From Patiria miniata (taxonomy: Eukaryota; Echinodermata; Asteroidea; Valvatida; Asterinidae): a stretch of 64,000 nt of DNA. The translations under genes and the position numbers were made by a program. Every line of letters starts with the position of its first letter. Position 1 is the first letter of the stretch. The notes beneath the pieces are model-generated. The model saw only the letters and a program-made list of their open reading frames with translations, made no database searches and was not told the origin of the DNA. Where the stretch lies: contig NW_024037063.1 of assembly GCF_015706575.1 (NCBI RefSeq), forward strand, positions 16,740,927-16,804,926. Reading direction: 5' to 3'. Of the stretch, positions 1-13,489 are shown one piece after another.

Positions 1-591
1 CCACATTGCCTGGCTGAACAAGAACGCGTGGCAATTTATCAGTACCGATGTTCGCTTATTCCCAATGGATCCCTAGTCTACGGGCACTAGTTACTATAAC
101 TCACTTCATAAGAACTGTTACGATTCTGTGTATCATTCCCTATAGGCGGCATGATAGACGGCATGATGTCATCTAATTAGATACAAAACCCGAACGCGGA
201 AATAGTATAAGAGTTTCTTCATAAATCATGTTGCAAGACGCGTACAGGGATCAAGGGCGGATCCAGAACACAATTTTTTTGAAGATGTTGTTATTGTTAA
301 TGATACATAGCCACATTGCCTGGCTGAACAAGAACGCGTGGCAATTTATCAGTACCGATGTTCGCTTATTCCCAATGGATCCCTAGTCTACGGGCACTAG
401 TTACTATAACTCACTTCATAAGAACTGTTACGATTCTGTGTATCATTCCCTATAGGCGGCATGATAGACGGCATGATGTCATCTAATTAGATACAAAACC
501 CGAACGCGGAAATAGGATATTAGTTTCTTCATAAATCATGTTGCAAGACGCGTACAGGGATCAAGGGCGGATCCAGAACACAATTTTTTTG
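1..591. repeat. 310-bp tandem duplication (two partial units)
   Basis: Bases 1-281 are repeated at 311-591 with only a few differences; the period is 310 bp. Bases 282-310 are a short unique tail between the units. Each unit ends with the left end of the hAT-type MITE that is complete at 562-890, so the duplication followed that insertion. The first unit is cut by the window edge, so more units may lie upstream. I see no gene here. Confidence 0.9.
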
Positions 592-890
592 GGGGGCCAA
601 AAATTTTTGGTCCCCTTAAAAAGTGGGTCACAAAATTACGGCGTGGGGTTCGGGGCCCGCTTAAGGGCCCCGAAATTTCTTTGGATTCTAGATGCTCTGT
701 GGTGCGATCTCAGGCAATTTCTGACCACTTTAACCAATGTTTTTTTTTGAGGAAAAGATGGTGGGGTACTCATTGCCTGCCTTTATTGCGATGTCACATA
801 AAAAAAAAAATGGTTTCGTTTTTATTTGGGGGGGGGGGGGGGGAGAGGGGCATGGCCCCCTTTGGCCCCCCCCCCCTGGATCCGCCCTTG
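562..890. mobile_element. hAT-type MITE, G/C-run family, complete
   Basis: Non-autonomous DNA transposon of 329 bp. The terminal inverted repeats read CAAGGGCGGATCCAG and CTGGATCCGCCCTTG. An exact 8-bp target duplication (ACAGGGAT) lies at 554-561 and 891-898. Runs of G on one side and C on the other flank an AT-rich core. Related copies lie at 33373, 39079 and 42309. It has no coding capacity; 8-bp duplications and this terminal motif are typical of hAT elements. Confidence 0.9.
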
Positions 891-1090
891 ACAGGGATGT
901 CTTATGATAACATCCGCTTGCATGCAGCGCACTCGACATACGCTACGGTTCTACTTCTATAACCCATGCTTTGAATTGGTTTTAAAACCCGCGGAATCAT
1001 CCGTATCAAGAACGTGTGCGTGTATTTGCAAGTTTGTGGCACATTACTGTACATTTTACTCGATATGGTGTCACAAAAAACTCATTTGAG

Positions 1091-1468
1091 CAGGCACGGT
1101 TCTAGAACCAATATTTTGGGGGGCTAGCACGGTGGATGAAATGTTGACCGGTTATTTTTGCCAGACACTTAGGCATCCGAAAATCAATTGGTGGTGGTGG
1201 TGGTGGGGGGGGGGGGGGGGGGGGGGGCTCATGCCATATTTTTAATGGGGAGCGCCAATAAAATCCTAAAATCATTCACAATATTTTAACTAATGCACCC
1301 TTGTCACGGCTATTTCTTCTTTAGGGGGAGACCGTTTGCATGTACATCACAATCCTTCTTTTCGCTAATGCATTTTTTTTACGGACTTTATTTGGGGGGG
1401 GGGGGGCTAGACAAAATGTTGGGGGGGGGGGCTACAGCCCCCTTAGCCCCCCCGTAGAACCGCGCCTA
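1091..1468. mobile_element. hAT-type MITE, second family
   Basis: A 378-bp element with ends CAGGCACGGTTCTAGAAC and GTAGAACCGCGCCTA, flanked by an exact 8-bp duplication CATTTGAG (1083-1090 and 1469-1476). It contains several G runs and no coding region. Terminal sequence differs from the 562-890 family but the size, ends and duplication again fit hAT MITEs. Confidence 0.85.
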
Positions 1469-1476
1469 CATTTGAG

Positions 1477-4400
1477 CAGTCGTAGTTAAAAATCAGCACC
1501 GTGTTGAATTTCTGTTATAAGTTGTATTTGGGTCTTTATAAAATCGAAACATGAACAAGGCAACACACCGCATGATGTTTGTAATACAAAGGAGCTTTTA
1601 CAATGTTGCAAATTGACAATGCAGTGAAGATAAATATAGAAACATATAAAGTGAATTGCTAATCGAGTTGCGGGTATCCGTCGCACAGTGTGCTATATGC
1701 ATGTAGAGAGAAGACAACGAGGGCTGGTAAATAATCGTTGGGCACGCACTCAATGGTTGTCCCGATATCGCACAAGCACTGTCATTAAATTATTCAGGTT
1801 GATCAAACGGGCACAAAAACCACTGTTTAAATGACAACTTTCACACGATGGATTAACCAAGGCTGCATTGGTAAATCAGTAAACGAATACGTATTAACTC
1901 GACAAAGGAAACTGCTTTAAGTGCCCATGAAATGGATTTGACATTAAACACATTGTGCAAATATCAATGCCACTGAACTGTATAGGGAGACAGGACAACC
2001 ATGGTGGTTTAATTTTCTTAAAGGTTTGTTTTTATTTCCCTTTTTACAATGTCCATGGATAAGGTCTTTTGACACCTTGGTGCTGTTGATGCGACGTCAC
2101 TTTAGGAATCCACTGTTCTAGCTCAAGGAGTTCTGTAGAAAAAGGTAATCTAGAGTGATCATCCTTGTCCTAGTTTATGTAGCGTATAGAAAGTTTGCAT
2201 AATCACTATCTGACTGGTACGAAATCAACAACAAAACACACACACACACACAATAAATAAAAAAAAATCTGGCAACTTTTTGTGTGTGCAGAAGCAGGAG
2301 ATGACACCACAGTTTTGTAAATAGTGAATTTAGGTTGGCCCGTTGTAATTCTTTTTTTTTATATATCAATTGCTCTTTAAACATCGATGGTTAAAGCAGA
2401 AACAAACAAAACCATCAGTGACAATTTTAAAACGTAGCGGACCCAAATACATGCACAACAACATGCAATTTGAGACAATTAAGCATGTATCTTTTATCGA
2501 TTTGTTATATTATTTGATATTCTATATAGCTAAAAGACTTTGTTCTCTGTAGAAAACAATGTTCTATCTTTAAAGGTATTAAGATATGACATTTTTCTGA
2601 AGAAAAGGCGTGTTTATTTACCTTTAATCAAAAAGACAATACTTTCGCAATTGTTAAAACTGCACTCTGGAATAGAGGTCGGACTCATCACAAGCGATGT
2701 ATCAGCCTGTTCCGATCGCAAGTGACTACATAACATGCATCAAGTGTGAACATGGCATGCTAAGTAAATCCGAACAGAGACCTTATCAAGAAGTCAGGAT
2801 AGGCTACACCTTCGCAATTCTACCTAAACGTTTTGACAAGAGTACGGTGGATTGTCTATTTTTGTCCAGACGGACGAACACCACCTGGCAAAATAAAGTT
2901 GCAGGAACAATTTGACTGCTCTGGAAAATTGAGGTGCGACGAGTGATCTTATAGCTGACGTGGTATAATCACGACTTACTGCCATATCCCCTTTGGGTTT
3001 GTCAGTGTGAATCTTATACAAGATGCAACCATGGAGGACTGCGTGGGCCTATTCTGAATCGAATAGGTGTCGCATGGAGCGCCTTGTTGTATCGTCCTGT
3101 ACTCCAGCCCGTATCAATCATTGTTTTACCGCTGTCAAGCTGAGTTCCGATTTAGTCTACGCACGTCACACCACACTTTGGAGCCTACATATATAGTTGG
3201 AACTATTCTGGCATCTATCTCAGAGGAGCAGTTCTTTCATTCCACTGGGGTACTGTGTGTTACTAGACCTGACATTTATTGTTACCGAAACATATGCAAA
3301 AACATCACCCCCGGTAGTAGCAAAGTGGTTCGTCTTTACTCCAACTCGGGGCAACGCAAACCCATAATGATATCAAAACAATGTGCTCCCGCCAATGAAA
3401 CATCGTTATATCATTTGGTGACCTTTTTAAAAAGCTTTTATTGGGGGCCAATATTATTGTACAAAGCAAATTCTATGGGATATCAAGGTATGGGATACCA
3501 AGGTTACCATGGCAACTGATTTAATAGAATTGGTAAACCCAATTTGTTGTCATTTTTATCTAACAAAAAGGAAAATGAATTTTTGTGAGTCAAAAACATG
3601 TCTTCTTTATCCAAAGTTGTCAAGTTTATCAAGACTAAAATTCATGGTCACGTGACCAATTACAGTACATGCTGGGAAAGCCATTGGCGTGAAAATTTTT
3701 AAATTTTCACATTTTTCTACACAGTTTTCCTTGCTTTAGGGCACTTTTTTAAACATTTCTCGCAAGAAATTGTTTCGGTTGGAAAATTACGATTGTACAC
3801 TATTCTGTAATATAGTTAATAATCGTCAGATTTGAACATCTATTGATTTTCGGAGGCCAAGGGTCCGAAGAAAAAAAGCTGTCTAGATTTCATTTTTTGG
3901 GGGGCTGATGAACCCCCTCTGCGAAAATTACTAGATCCGCCCCTGATTATGCATAGCGCCGTGGCGGTGACTTTAGATACCAAAACCTGATTGTCTGCTC
4001 AAGAATGTGTGTCGCACACTGGTAAACATTGAAGTGAACATTTGCAAAAGTTATCCCCCCCCCAAATACCTTTTTGACCAAAAATGACGTCATATTGTAA
4101 ATTATAGACGAAGCAACGTTTCTGCCAAATTTTAGGAACATGTGCCCCCGGTCCTGAACAGATCCACATTTACAACTAAAGATTAACTTTAACAATGCAT
4201 ACGTGTATTAGGTGTCTAGTGGCTGTGCACGACAATCGTGACTGTCGGACAGTCTATCTATGTGCAAGTTCAGTACTGCACGGCTAAACAAAAGCCAGGA
4301 TTGCGTTAATAAATTTTGTTCGTGCAAACAGACTGGCTGCGTTTGATGGCTGGTTTATTTGCCCAGGAAATTTATATTAACCGGGGACCGTGATTGCGTT

Positions 4401-6814
4401 GCGGATATGAGCAGAGGGTCAAGTTTCACACGGTCGACCTACCATTTATCACAATTTACCTAATTAAAAAAAATAAAGGAGCATTCAATAGGACCATGGA
4501 CTTTACGCCACAATTTACAGGTCCATGCATTAACGAACAACCATGTGAAAGTCAGACGAAAAGTTCCTGTTGACATTTTTTTAAAGCGAAAACACGGTCA
4601 GTTTCATCTCTGTGAGCGCCGTCCATTTATTACCGCCAAATGCACCTATAGTATTTCTCTATAAAATTCATCTTTAGGGCAAAATTTTGCGTATATGAAA
4701 CATCAAAATTGTATTCTCGCTGTGCACCTGAGGTGACCTATGGCTGTCTTTGACTCCTTTCATCACTATGGCTATATTTTACCAAAACATTTGATTAAAA
4801 AAGCTGTTCTGATGATGGTCTGCTCAAGTCGAGTATGCTTCGATTTCTGGGCTTTCCATCACTTACAAAGTAAGTTGTACACCAGACGCACAAGTGCCAG
4901 ACGCACAAGGACGATGCAACATCTTTGCTCACATAATAGGCCGTTTCAAACTAGGGTCGGTAGCTTGGAACTGTTATAAGCATAATTTTTGGGACTTTTT
5001 GGTCATGTGGATTAGCGATCATGGTCAAGGTGTATTTCAAGTATACATAATATCAATGTTGCACGATATGGGACAGGAGGAACCCCCCCTCTTTTGTGTT
5101 GTTCATTGTGTTGTCAGAATCTCAGGAATTCGTTTGAGATATCTAAGGGGATGTGTTAGGTAACAACAGTCTAGGATGCGTTACAGGGCATAAGGAGATT
5201 GGGGGAGGGGTGTCCCATGTCGTACATATCGTATACAAATGAAAAGAAAATATTTATTTTTCTTTATCGGGGAAAAGGTTTTGGCGCAGTCCAGTCATTC
5301 CAATGTGACTAAAGTAAGATATAGGTAAGTAATAAGGGTATGCAGTCCTATAGAAAAGTCCAGTCCTATAGGATGATGTATAGTCCGTCGCGTCTAGATT
5401 CTTGAACTTCATTTTACGTAAACTGAATTTAAATAATATTTTAGCTCAAATTAAATCTTTTACAATTCCTAGAAAAATGTTTGTCGTTACTGGCAAATAT
5501 GTTGCTACAATACATAATAAATATGTCACTTATTTCGCAATAAAATGATTAGCTGGTGTCTCTGTGGTATGTGCTTCCACCCGTCCGCAGTTAACAGCGC
5601 CACCATGTGCCAAGCCGATCTTTTCTCACAACTTTAACCGCTTTTCGAATCTCCATTGGTCGGCGACTGACATGACTGGTCACACATTCCTAGCTCTATG
5701 GGCCTTAACTTATAATTTGCCAGTGGAATCTTCTTGAGTTCTTGTTTTTTTATCATAATCTGAATAAGCTTCGGCCAAAACAGCCTAAAGCCCGCCGCAC
5801 ACGAAAGGTACGTGCTGAGCAAAAAGTCATTCGAAACTATTTTTAGTACATTATTATTTGGATCATTATAAGGGAAACAAACTCCGAAAGTGGCATGACG
5901 ATACGGTCTTTAAAACGGGAGAAATTGATGTTCATACATGTAAGAGTGTAAAGACGTTTAAAGAACAAGCTCATTTAGTTATTTTGTGGGATAATTTCTT
6001 TATTTTTGTGTTCATTTATTGGGGAAATTTTGTGTAAAAGTGACATGTGCATAGGCTTTAATACACAACATTATATGGAACCCAAACAATGTAATACACA
6101 TGGAGTACTTTGGATGTACATTCGGGACTCGCACATGATGTACGTGTACTAGTATTTACAATGGAGTTGACACTCGATGTATTTTAATTTATCAACGTTG
6201 CTTTATATTGGTTATCATTTGTTTTGTTTTATGTAGATTGAAGCTAGGTGATTGCGTGACTGTAATATACAGTGATTGTGTGATTAAAGCTATAGTGCTA
6301 CATGTTACTGTTGCACCAACGTCATTCGTCATTTATTGTCAAGTTCAACTGGAGCTTTCAATTGTATAATCGAGGTCAGTTGTGAATGCTGTAGGGCTTC
6401 CTGCATTGTCGAGCAAGGCAAGTCAGCTCAGACCAGCTTTTTTAAACGGGATCACGTTATTTGTTGTCGTCTCCGGAAGAATCAGTTGATGTGGGATTCT
6501 GAACTGAATTCTTGGTACAGATCTACAATCCTGGCCAAATCTCGCTGGGCCCCCAACCCCGCAGCCCCCGTTCAGTGTTGTCTCTCATTGTGCGGTGTGT
6601 GCTCCATCCGCTGAAGAGAACAACATTGACCGGGGGAGCGGGGGAGTTGGTGACCGTTGGAGGCTAAGGGTATTTCCAAGTGTCCCAACCATTTTGGCCG
6701 GGACTGTCTGAATGTACAACAGCCTTGATATTGGATTGAAATATTGCGCGTAGAACGCGCTCAAATAAAAATACACACACGAGCGCGCTGCTGGTAACGT
6801 GGTCAATGCACACG
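1477..6814. other. Gene-free upstream region
   Basis: I find no supported gene in these 5.3 kb. Open frames are short (up to 150 codons at 3067-3519) and none shows a recognisable domain. A (CA)n microsatellite lies near 2236-2253. About 3885-3943 looks like a decayed MITE end with a G run followed by a GATCCGCCCCTG-like terminus. The remainder is AT-rich and appears non-coding. Confidence 0.5.
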
Positions 6815-6815
6815 A

Positions 6816-7222
6816 TTCACCATGACGGTACGGTGCACCATGTCATTTGGCCAATATTTTTTACAAAATACAGATTGTGCTCGACGTGAAAGCCGTATTA
6901 GGAAACACAAACAACATGTCATCTTCTTCAATTAGTTTTTTAACCCTCATTTGGACGAAAAATTCATCCAAACCATAGTGTAACCACGGTTCACCGCTGT
7001 AAATTATATAAGAAGCAGAGTCACTCAATTCCTTTATATTTTGGTTTGGTTGGATCACCGATGGATTTTTCGGCTAATTAACGGAATGAGTGAATACAAA
7101 CAAATTGACAAGGATTGTATGTTGTTTGTGTATCCTAATGAGCCTTCCAAGTTAAACATGAACTGTATTTTGTACAGTTGTTGGCCAAAATGGCATGGTG
7201 AACCGTCATGGTGAACCGTTAC
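6816..7222. mobile_element. Possible TIR element (MITE-like)
   Basis: About 40 bp around 6816-6855 (TTCACCATGACGGTACGG...TTGGCC) recur in inverted, imperfect form at 7180-7220. The roughly 400-bp interior is AT-rich. I could not identify a clear target duplication, so the ends are approximate and the family is unknown. Confidence 0.4.
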
Positions 7223-7629
7223 GATGAACGCAGCAATAAAGTTGTGATTTTATAGATTTGAACATTTGTATTTTTAATTTCCATTTTTCTATTACTACCA
7301 ATCATTATTATCTGGCCTCAGTATTTGTTCTTTCATTCAACCTTCGGCCGCCATTTCATATTTTGGAAACAAAACTCAAGAAAGCAGCTCCCAAAACGGC
7401 ATGTCATGCATACTTTGAAAAATGAAAAAATTCAGACATGTAGCTTAAGGTGGTGAAGTGCCGTTGGTCAATCTTTCGTGGATTTGCTATGTGAGAATGT
7501 ATGATTATTTGACAGAGCAGACCAGGGGATGATCACACTAACAACCGTGCATCTCGCATTGTACTTCAGCTGAAACACTTGAAGTTCACGTGCCTTATTG
7601 TATCCATGTAAAACAGTTTGCCGATCGAG
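7223..7629. other. Upstream flank of sulfatase copy A
   Basis: No gene or clear repeat seen. The region should hold the promoter or 5' untranslated part of copy A. It is unrelated to the sequence directly upstream of copies B, C and D, so copy A has its own 5' end. A splice-acceptor-like TTGTACTTCAG lies about 60 bp before the first ATG. Confidence 0.35.
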
Positions 7630-10600
7630 ATGGCTGTTTTGATGTACATGTTTCGCCCCTCGTTCCTCTGTCGCTTGAGGGCGTGGTTTTTGATGTTATT
7701 GGCACTGTCCTCTTCGTCTCATGGTGGGAAGAGCGATCCTCCGAATATAATGTTCATCCTAGCCGATGACTTCGGTTTCCCGTGACATCGGTTACCATGG
7801 TTCCGCAATTAAGACTCCTTGGCTGGACAAACTCGCCGCTGAGGGCGTGTAGCTGGAGAACTACTATGTCCAGCAGATTTGCACCCCGACGAGAAGTCAA
7901 CTCATCAGCGGTCGATACCAGGTAAAACAGGGCACGTGACGAGAATGCATAGTCTTACATTAGAATTACGATAGTATCCCCAATTCAAACAAATTCAGCA
8001 TGTACTTTTATGAAGTTGAGAAAAGAGCAAAGTGTTCAAGTCTTTGTACATTTGAAGATGTGATATGATTGAAGCAATGTCAGGTTGCGTTTCTTGGTAA
8101 TTGGCAGACTTTTTCCAGATGACCTGGAGTGTATTGTTGACGCCAATGCTTGTAGGCCGAACAGATGGGCAATTAGAAAGATTTGCTTAAACTACAGATT
8201 CACACCGGTCTTGAGCATCGGTCGTTCCATGCAGTCCAGCCAGACTGCCTCCCTCTAGAAAACCCGACCCTCGCCAATAAACTCAAGGAGCTCGGCTACG
8301 CCACGCACGCAGTCGGCAAATGGCATCTTGGCTTCTACAAGAAAGACTGCTGGCCCACCAGGCGTGGCTTTGATACCTTCTTTGGGGAGATAATATTTTC
8401 TGTAAGACGGCACGCTGTACGATTCATCGGAGCTTGCTCCTCTGAAAGTGCAGTCGTATAAAGATGCAAATGCCCTAATACATGTATCGGGGACAAAACG
8501 GGACTGTTAAACTGAAGGCTGGGATAGAATGGAAACTTGAATAGTTCTACGTGTTATAATCGATGCATTTTCAATGTTTGTTTTTCATGTGGACCTTTAC
8601 ATCTTTATCTCGATCTAAATGAAACACTTGTGAATAGAAATTGACCCATACTGTGCTATTTTCTTAAAAAGGGGCTGTTGTTATGGATGACCTGTTTTAC
8701 CCGTTGTCTCATCTTGTCCAGGTTTCTGTACATCGGACATAGTGTGTCGATTATGGTTGTACGTCACACAGGTCCCTAACAATACATGTGTGAGAAACAG
8801 GTCCATAGCTGATAAAGTCGGAGCATCAAGTGGAACTTTCTGCATGCAGTTTGTTCATTTTATCCTTGCATAAAATCAGTCCAATTTCCAATCTATAACA
8901 GGTTATCTCGGAGGGAGCGAAGACTATTACACGCACATTTACAAGTGCGACATGCCAGGGTTCAATTGCAGTCAATTGGAACCTGGGTACGATTTCAGGG
9001 ATCAGGAGGAACTTGCTCCCAAGTACGCCGGACAATATTCAACCCACCTCTTAGCAGAGCGAGCCCAGCACATTTTGGAAAACAGTCAGCCTAACAAAGT
9101 AATGTGTAACAAACCTAACAGGAAAACAGAAAACTATTACGATTTTAAAAAGGAAGTCGTTCTCTGGTTTAGAGGAAAAGTCATTTCATTTTAAATATCA
9201 GTTTTCTGAAAACTCGTGTCTGGTGAATACGCTTTATAATTCTGTGGAGTGTAATTAAGTGTCTTGAAAATTGTTAACATATTTTTGTTTGACCTTTTCG
9301 TGCTCTTTTTGTGTACCAACAACGTTTAGCCAATCTTCCTGTACCTACCTTTCCAAGCGCCACACATTCCCCTGGACGTACCCGACCAGTATTTGAAGCC
9401 ATACCGAGAAGTCAAGGATCACGACCGACGAGTATACTCTGGCATGGTGGCCTGTATGGACGAGGCTATCGGGAACATCACGCAGAAAATGACGGAGCTG
9501 GGATTGTGGGAAAACATAGTGCTGATCTTCTCAACAGGTTTGTTAGGCAGCCGCCTGATGGCAGCAGACACAATGTATGATGTATGCTCAAAGTGAAGAT
9601 CAGGATGGACCTTGCAAGCTGTCATAGCGACAAATGTTCGTGTTTTACACAATTACACAAACTAAAACTTTCAGTGAGCTTTGGCCTCAACTCATGAGAT
9701 ATTTGTGAATAATGTCTCATTCGTTTTTCTTAAAATGTACAAGTTAACACTTGTATATTCGGATTTCAACTCTCGAGAAATAGTACTTGTTTTTTTTATT
9801 TTAAAGCACTTTCCTTTTTTCCTGGTTTGTGCCATTTTCACCATTTGAAAGTAATATATTGGTAACGGGTGTCCTATATTCACTTTCGATATTCTTTCAC
9901 TATAAATTGACCTATGTCAAAATAGAAAAGTCGATGCACAGGATAGGTTATTCGGAAGTGGCCTATTATTTTGAATGTTTTCCCTCCAAATTCCATCGGT
10001 AAACAATGGTGGCGAACCTATTTTTGGAGGAGGGTACAACTGGCCTCTGCGAGGCGTGAAAGGCACCCTCTAGGAAGGAGGTATCCACGGTGTAGGCTTC
10101 GTCTACAGCCCACTCATACCAGACGCCATGCGGGGTACCAGCAACACGCAGTTGATACACGTCAGCGACTGGTTCCCAACCCTTGTAGCTGGGCTTGCCG
10201 GAGGCAGTCTGGAGGGTCTGCAACTAGACGGTTTCAATGTTTGGAATACCATCAGGTGATTTATCCATGCCAATGTACCACAAGGCGTGTCCTTTACATC
10301 TATACCACGTACGTGATATTACATGGTGAAATGCTGATTCGATATCATCTTTTGCAAACTTAAATTATGGACAAAACGCCGATTCTTTAATTAGTTCTTA
10401 TAAGGTAAAAGGAAATTGGTCACTGATACAAACACTCACACATCGATCGTTGAAGCTAAATTCTGACTAGATTCCTCTTCACCGTAGAATTTTCAGTAAA
10501 TAATTACCCTGACTAGAAATCAATTGATTTAGACTGATTTTCAATTGGACCTTTAGCTGATCCTCATTGGATCGATTCTCAGGCCACTCGTCAAGTTTGA

Positions 10601-12244
10601 TGGTTGGCAGTAAAAAAACCCCGAAAGGCTATTATTTAAGAGCTTGTAAATAACCAATCATTGTCATTGGTACCTGTTATCGACTTGGCATTGTTGTTTC
10701 GGTGGTTTACTTGTGTGAATCGACTGCACTAGAACGCAAGAAGAGTTCGAAGTTCAAGTCCTATCTGAGCAGACCCGTTGATTTCTCAGACTAAATGAAA
10801 GTTACTCGATCGGGAAGGCAAAACATTTTTTTAAATGTTATTTTGTAAAACATCATAAGTCGAAAAACAATATAAATAAAGTCGTTAAAAGTAATGGGCA
10901 AAATTGAGCAAACATTCCAAAAACGAAACTGCTCCATTATTATGAAATGTGCTACTTGATTGTAAGTTACAATAGGATCAAACATCCTGTGAAATCGTTG
11001 CGCCTGGTATGCTCTCATTTTTAAGAATGGAGGAATACCATTATTTCTTTGCGATGGTTAAAACCAAACCATATCGAGGAGTAACTTGTTTTTAAACACT
11101 GCTCCCAACTGACCGAATTTAGTTTGCAATTAGTTACATATCCGTGAATGGAAATAATTTTTCCGAATGACGAACTGGCATCATACCACAAGAGGGTGCA
11201 AGTCAAAACGTATTAATGAACATTTTGGAAGGGAGGGCTTTTAACGGAGTCGAGAAACATGGAGATACATTTTCACTCTTTTTTAAAAAGAATATCTCCA
11301 TCGCTGACATTTCGACAGTTTATTTTTTATAATAATTTTACTTTTATTGTTTTTATTGTTGTTTCTCGGAGCGGTAAAATATATATTCATTTTGCAAAGG
11401 TGTCTACCTTTCAGCTTTGTTTGAAAACTATCGTATGACTCTAACATTTCTTTTTACTTCCCTTTTGTAGTCTAGGATCACCCTCTCCAAGAACGGAAAT
11501 CCTGCACAATATCGACCCTCTGACCCAGACATACATGTCAATCATTAACTGGTCACTCGAAGGGAACCAGACTAAGGACGATGACTTTTTCACCCCATCT
11601 GGTGCGTTCAACACCACTATCAGGGCTGCTATACGTGTTGGGGATTGGAAACTCCTAACTGGAAATCCAGGTGTGACTTAGGCCTGCACTGATTTCATTG
11701 GCTGTCGTTGGTGGATTAAGGGGAAATCTCTAATAGATAGCTTGGATTCAGAGTATTTAGGGCCCGTGATGAGTTTTACATCGCGACGAAGGTTTTTTTC
11801 TTTTCCCTTTTTTGGCGCAAGTATATGCAAATCAACTATGCAACTGTATTATATATTCGTATTAAGAACGAATAGCACAAGCACGACCAGGCCTATTGCA
11901 TTGCTGTGTGGAAAAACTTAACACGTATTGTACAGGCTGTCACGCTATTCGTAGACCTTACCAAGATTTCTGAGAAAGTTGCAGGTACATGTTTTAAAAC
12001 CTGACATCCACACTCAAAGGTCACAAGATCCATGGCAAAGGTTCCAAAAAGTGACTGAGAAAGTGTTGATAGATTTTACGAAATAATTTTAACGGTACCA
12101 TCTTCGATATAGCTGATGGGCGTGATATTGCACATCTTGTGCCGTTTACGAATGTGTCAGAAAATCTCCTTTTATTAAAAGAAGCATCGTCATACGCGCA
12201 GCTACCACTCGAACCTTAGCAGGAGATTGATGCGCACTGGATAG

Positions 12245-12723
12245 TATCACCATGATAAAATATCATGTTTTATATTTACTGTTTAAGTTGTATACGTTGA
12301 CCTTCAAGGAACAGGACCACTTTCCTGGTAATGAGACACATCTAAGGAATGGCCAGTTTAGCCACAAGGTCCGCGTGGGTGGATGCTGGGCTGCACCGGA
12401 AGGCCACAGTGATTCAGCCCACAGACTTATAAGGAAATCCGATTGTTCTATTAATTTGCCTAGCCCTGCCCCCAGATACAAGTTGACCGAACACCTTCAA
12501 TTCTGTATTATTAATATTCAATAGGTGGTGAACGATTCCTAATAAGGCAAGAAACCTGTAAGATAGCTATAAGATTGGAATGTTCATTTACTGTATAAAA
12601 ACCCAGTAGAATCTAGGAATCAGACAGAGAGCGTCACAGCCAACCGAATAAACCACATCATCCCAAGTACCACTTCGTCTCTTAATACTGTCTTACTTTG
12701 TCTATATAACCTCACGGGTTATA
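12245..12723 (+). mobile_element. Solo-LTR-like fossil of a retrovirus-like element
   Basis: A 479-bp block absent from the matching intron of copy C and flanked by a 4-bp duplication (ATAG at 12241-12244 and 12724-12727). It has LTR-like order: TATA-type box (TGTATAAAAACC), then AATAAA, then a short tail. No internal coding part is present, so it is a solo remnant. The ends are not the usual TG...CA, so the assignment is tentative. It also occurs in copy B, so it predates that duplication and is young in absolute terms. Confidence 0.5.
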
Positions 12724-12744
12724 ATAGCCTGCCTTTATACATGT

Positions 12745-13489
12745 ACAAGCTGATTTACCCGATCATAGATCGGGTAGGGCGTAGTGTTGGGGATGAAAAT
12801 GTGGGGAGTTAAATGTAAATGGGGGTTAGTTGAAAAGACATGCAGTTATAGAAAAGCAATTTTTTTGTGGTGTGATCTGAAGCAATTTCTGACCACTTAA
12901 ACCAATTAGAGCAAAAGATCATCTTTGAAACATCATTTTTGAGCTTGGGGTAATTGAATCAGCTACACGGTATTCTGAGCAATAGAATCATTATAGTAGG
13001 CTACAATTTTAATTCGGGGAAGAAAAAGTGGGGGGGGGGAACCAAACAATGTCCCCGCTTTAAAATGTGGAGGGGGGGGGGTGGGGGGTGGGGGGGGGGG
13101 TTCCCCCTGTCCCCCGTCGATTTACGCACATGATAATTTTGTACCACGGCAACTGTCTGTAAATGTTCCCGTTGGTCTGTCAAATTGGCATTTTGTGAGG
13201 CAGTCGCGTTAGTGAAAAGGTTACCGTAGTACACAGGCGAAGGCTGATTGTATAGTTTTGACAATAAATCATAATGCAATCAAACGTGAAGCTGTCATTC
13301 GCAATGAAAATGTTCAGTGTTACCATAAAATTACAAACGGTCTGAATGATGGAGGAAGGTCATAATTAAGTTTCAAGATTGGACTCTTCAATAAACGTAA
13401 ACTTGAACTTCTTACCGTCTGCGAGGAAAAAGTCGATTCAACTTTTATTCAAGTTGGTTCAACCATCTATATAAGAGCAAGTTTTACTC
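12745..13489. repeat. Composite repeat tract with G-rich segment
   Basis: Part of the insertion in intron 6 shared by copies A and B and missing from C. It contains a decayed relative of the G/C-run MITE (the TGATCTGAAGCAATTTCTG segment near 12873) and a G-run block near 13029-13100. No coding region is supported. Confidence 0.5.

Noticed and set aside
2236-2253. (CA)n tract
   Set aside because: Ordinary microsatellite with no further structure.
3067-3519. 150-codon open frame on the + strand
   Set aside because: No recognisable domain, no splice partners, low-complexity repeats (MGYQGMGYQG) at its end; likely chance.
7630-7785. Copy A as a short functional secreted peptide
   Set aside because: The open part is only the signal peptide and first strand of the sulfatase fold; a broken gene is simpler.
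9311-9580. Separate open frame overlapping exon 4 of copy A (also in B and C)
   Set aside because: It is the wrong frame of exon 4; the sulfatase frame ([15 protein letters not shown]) explains the sequence.
12252-12524. 90-codon open frame duplicated in copies A and B
   Set aside because: It lies wholly within the LTR-like fossil and is not conserved elsewhere.
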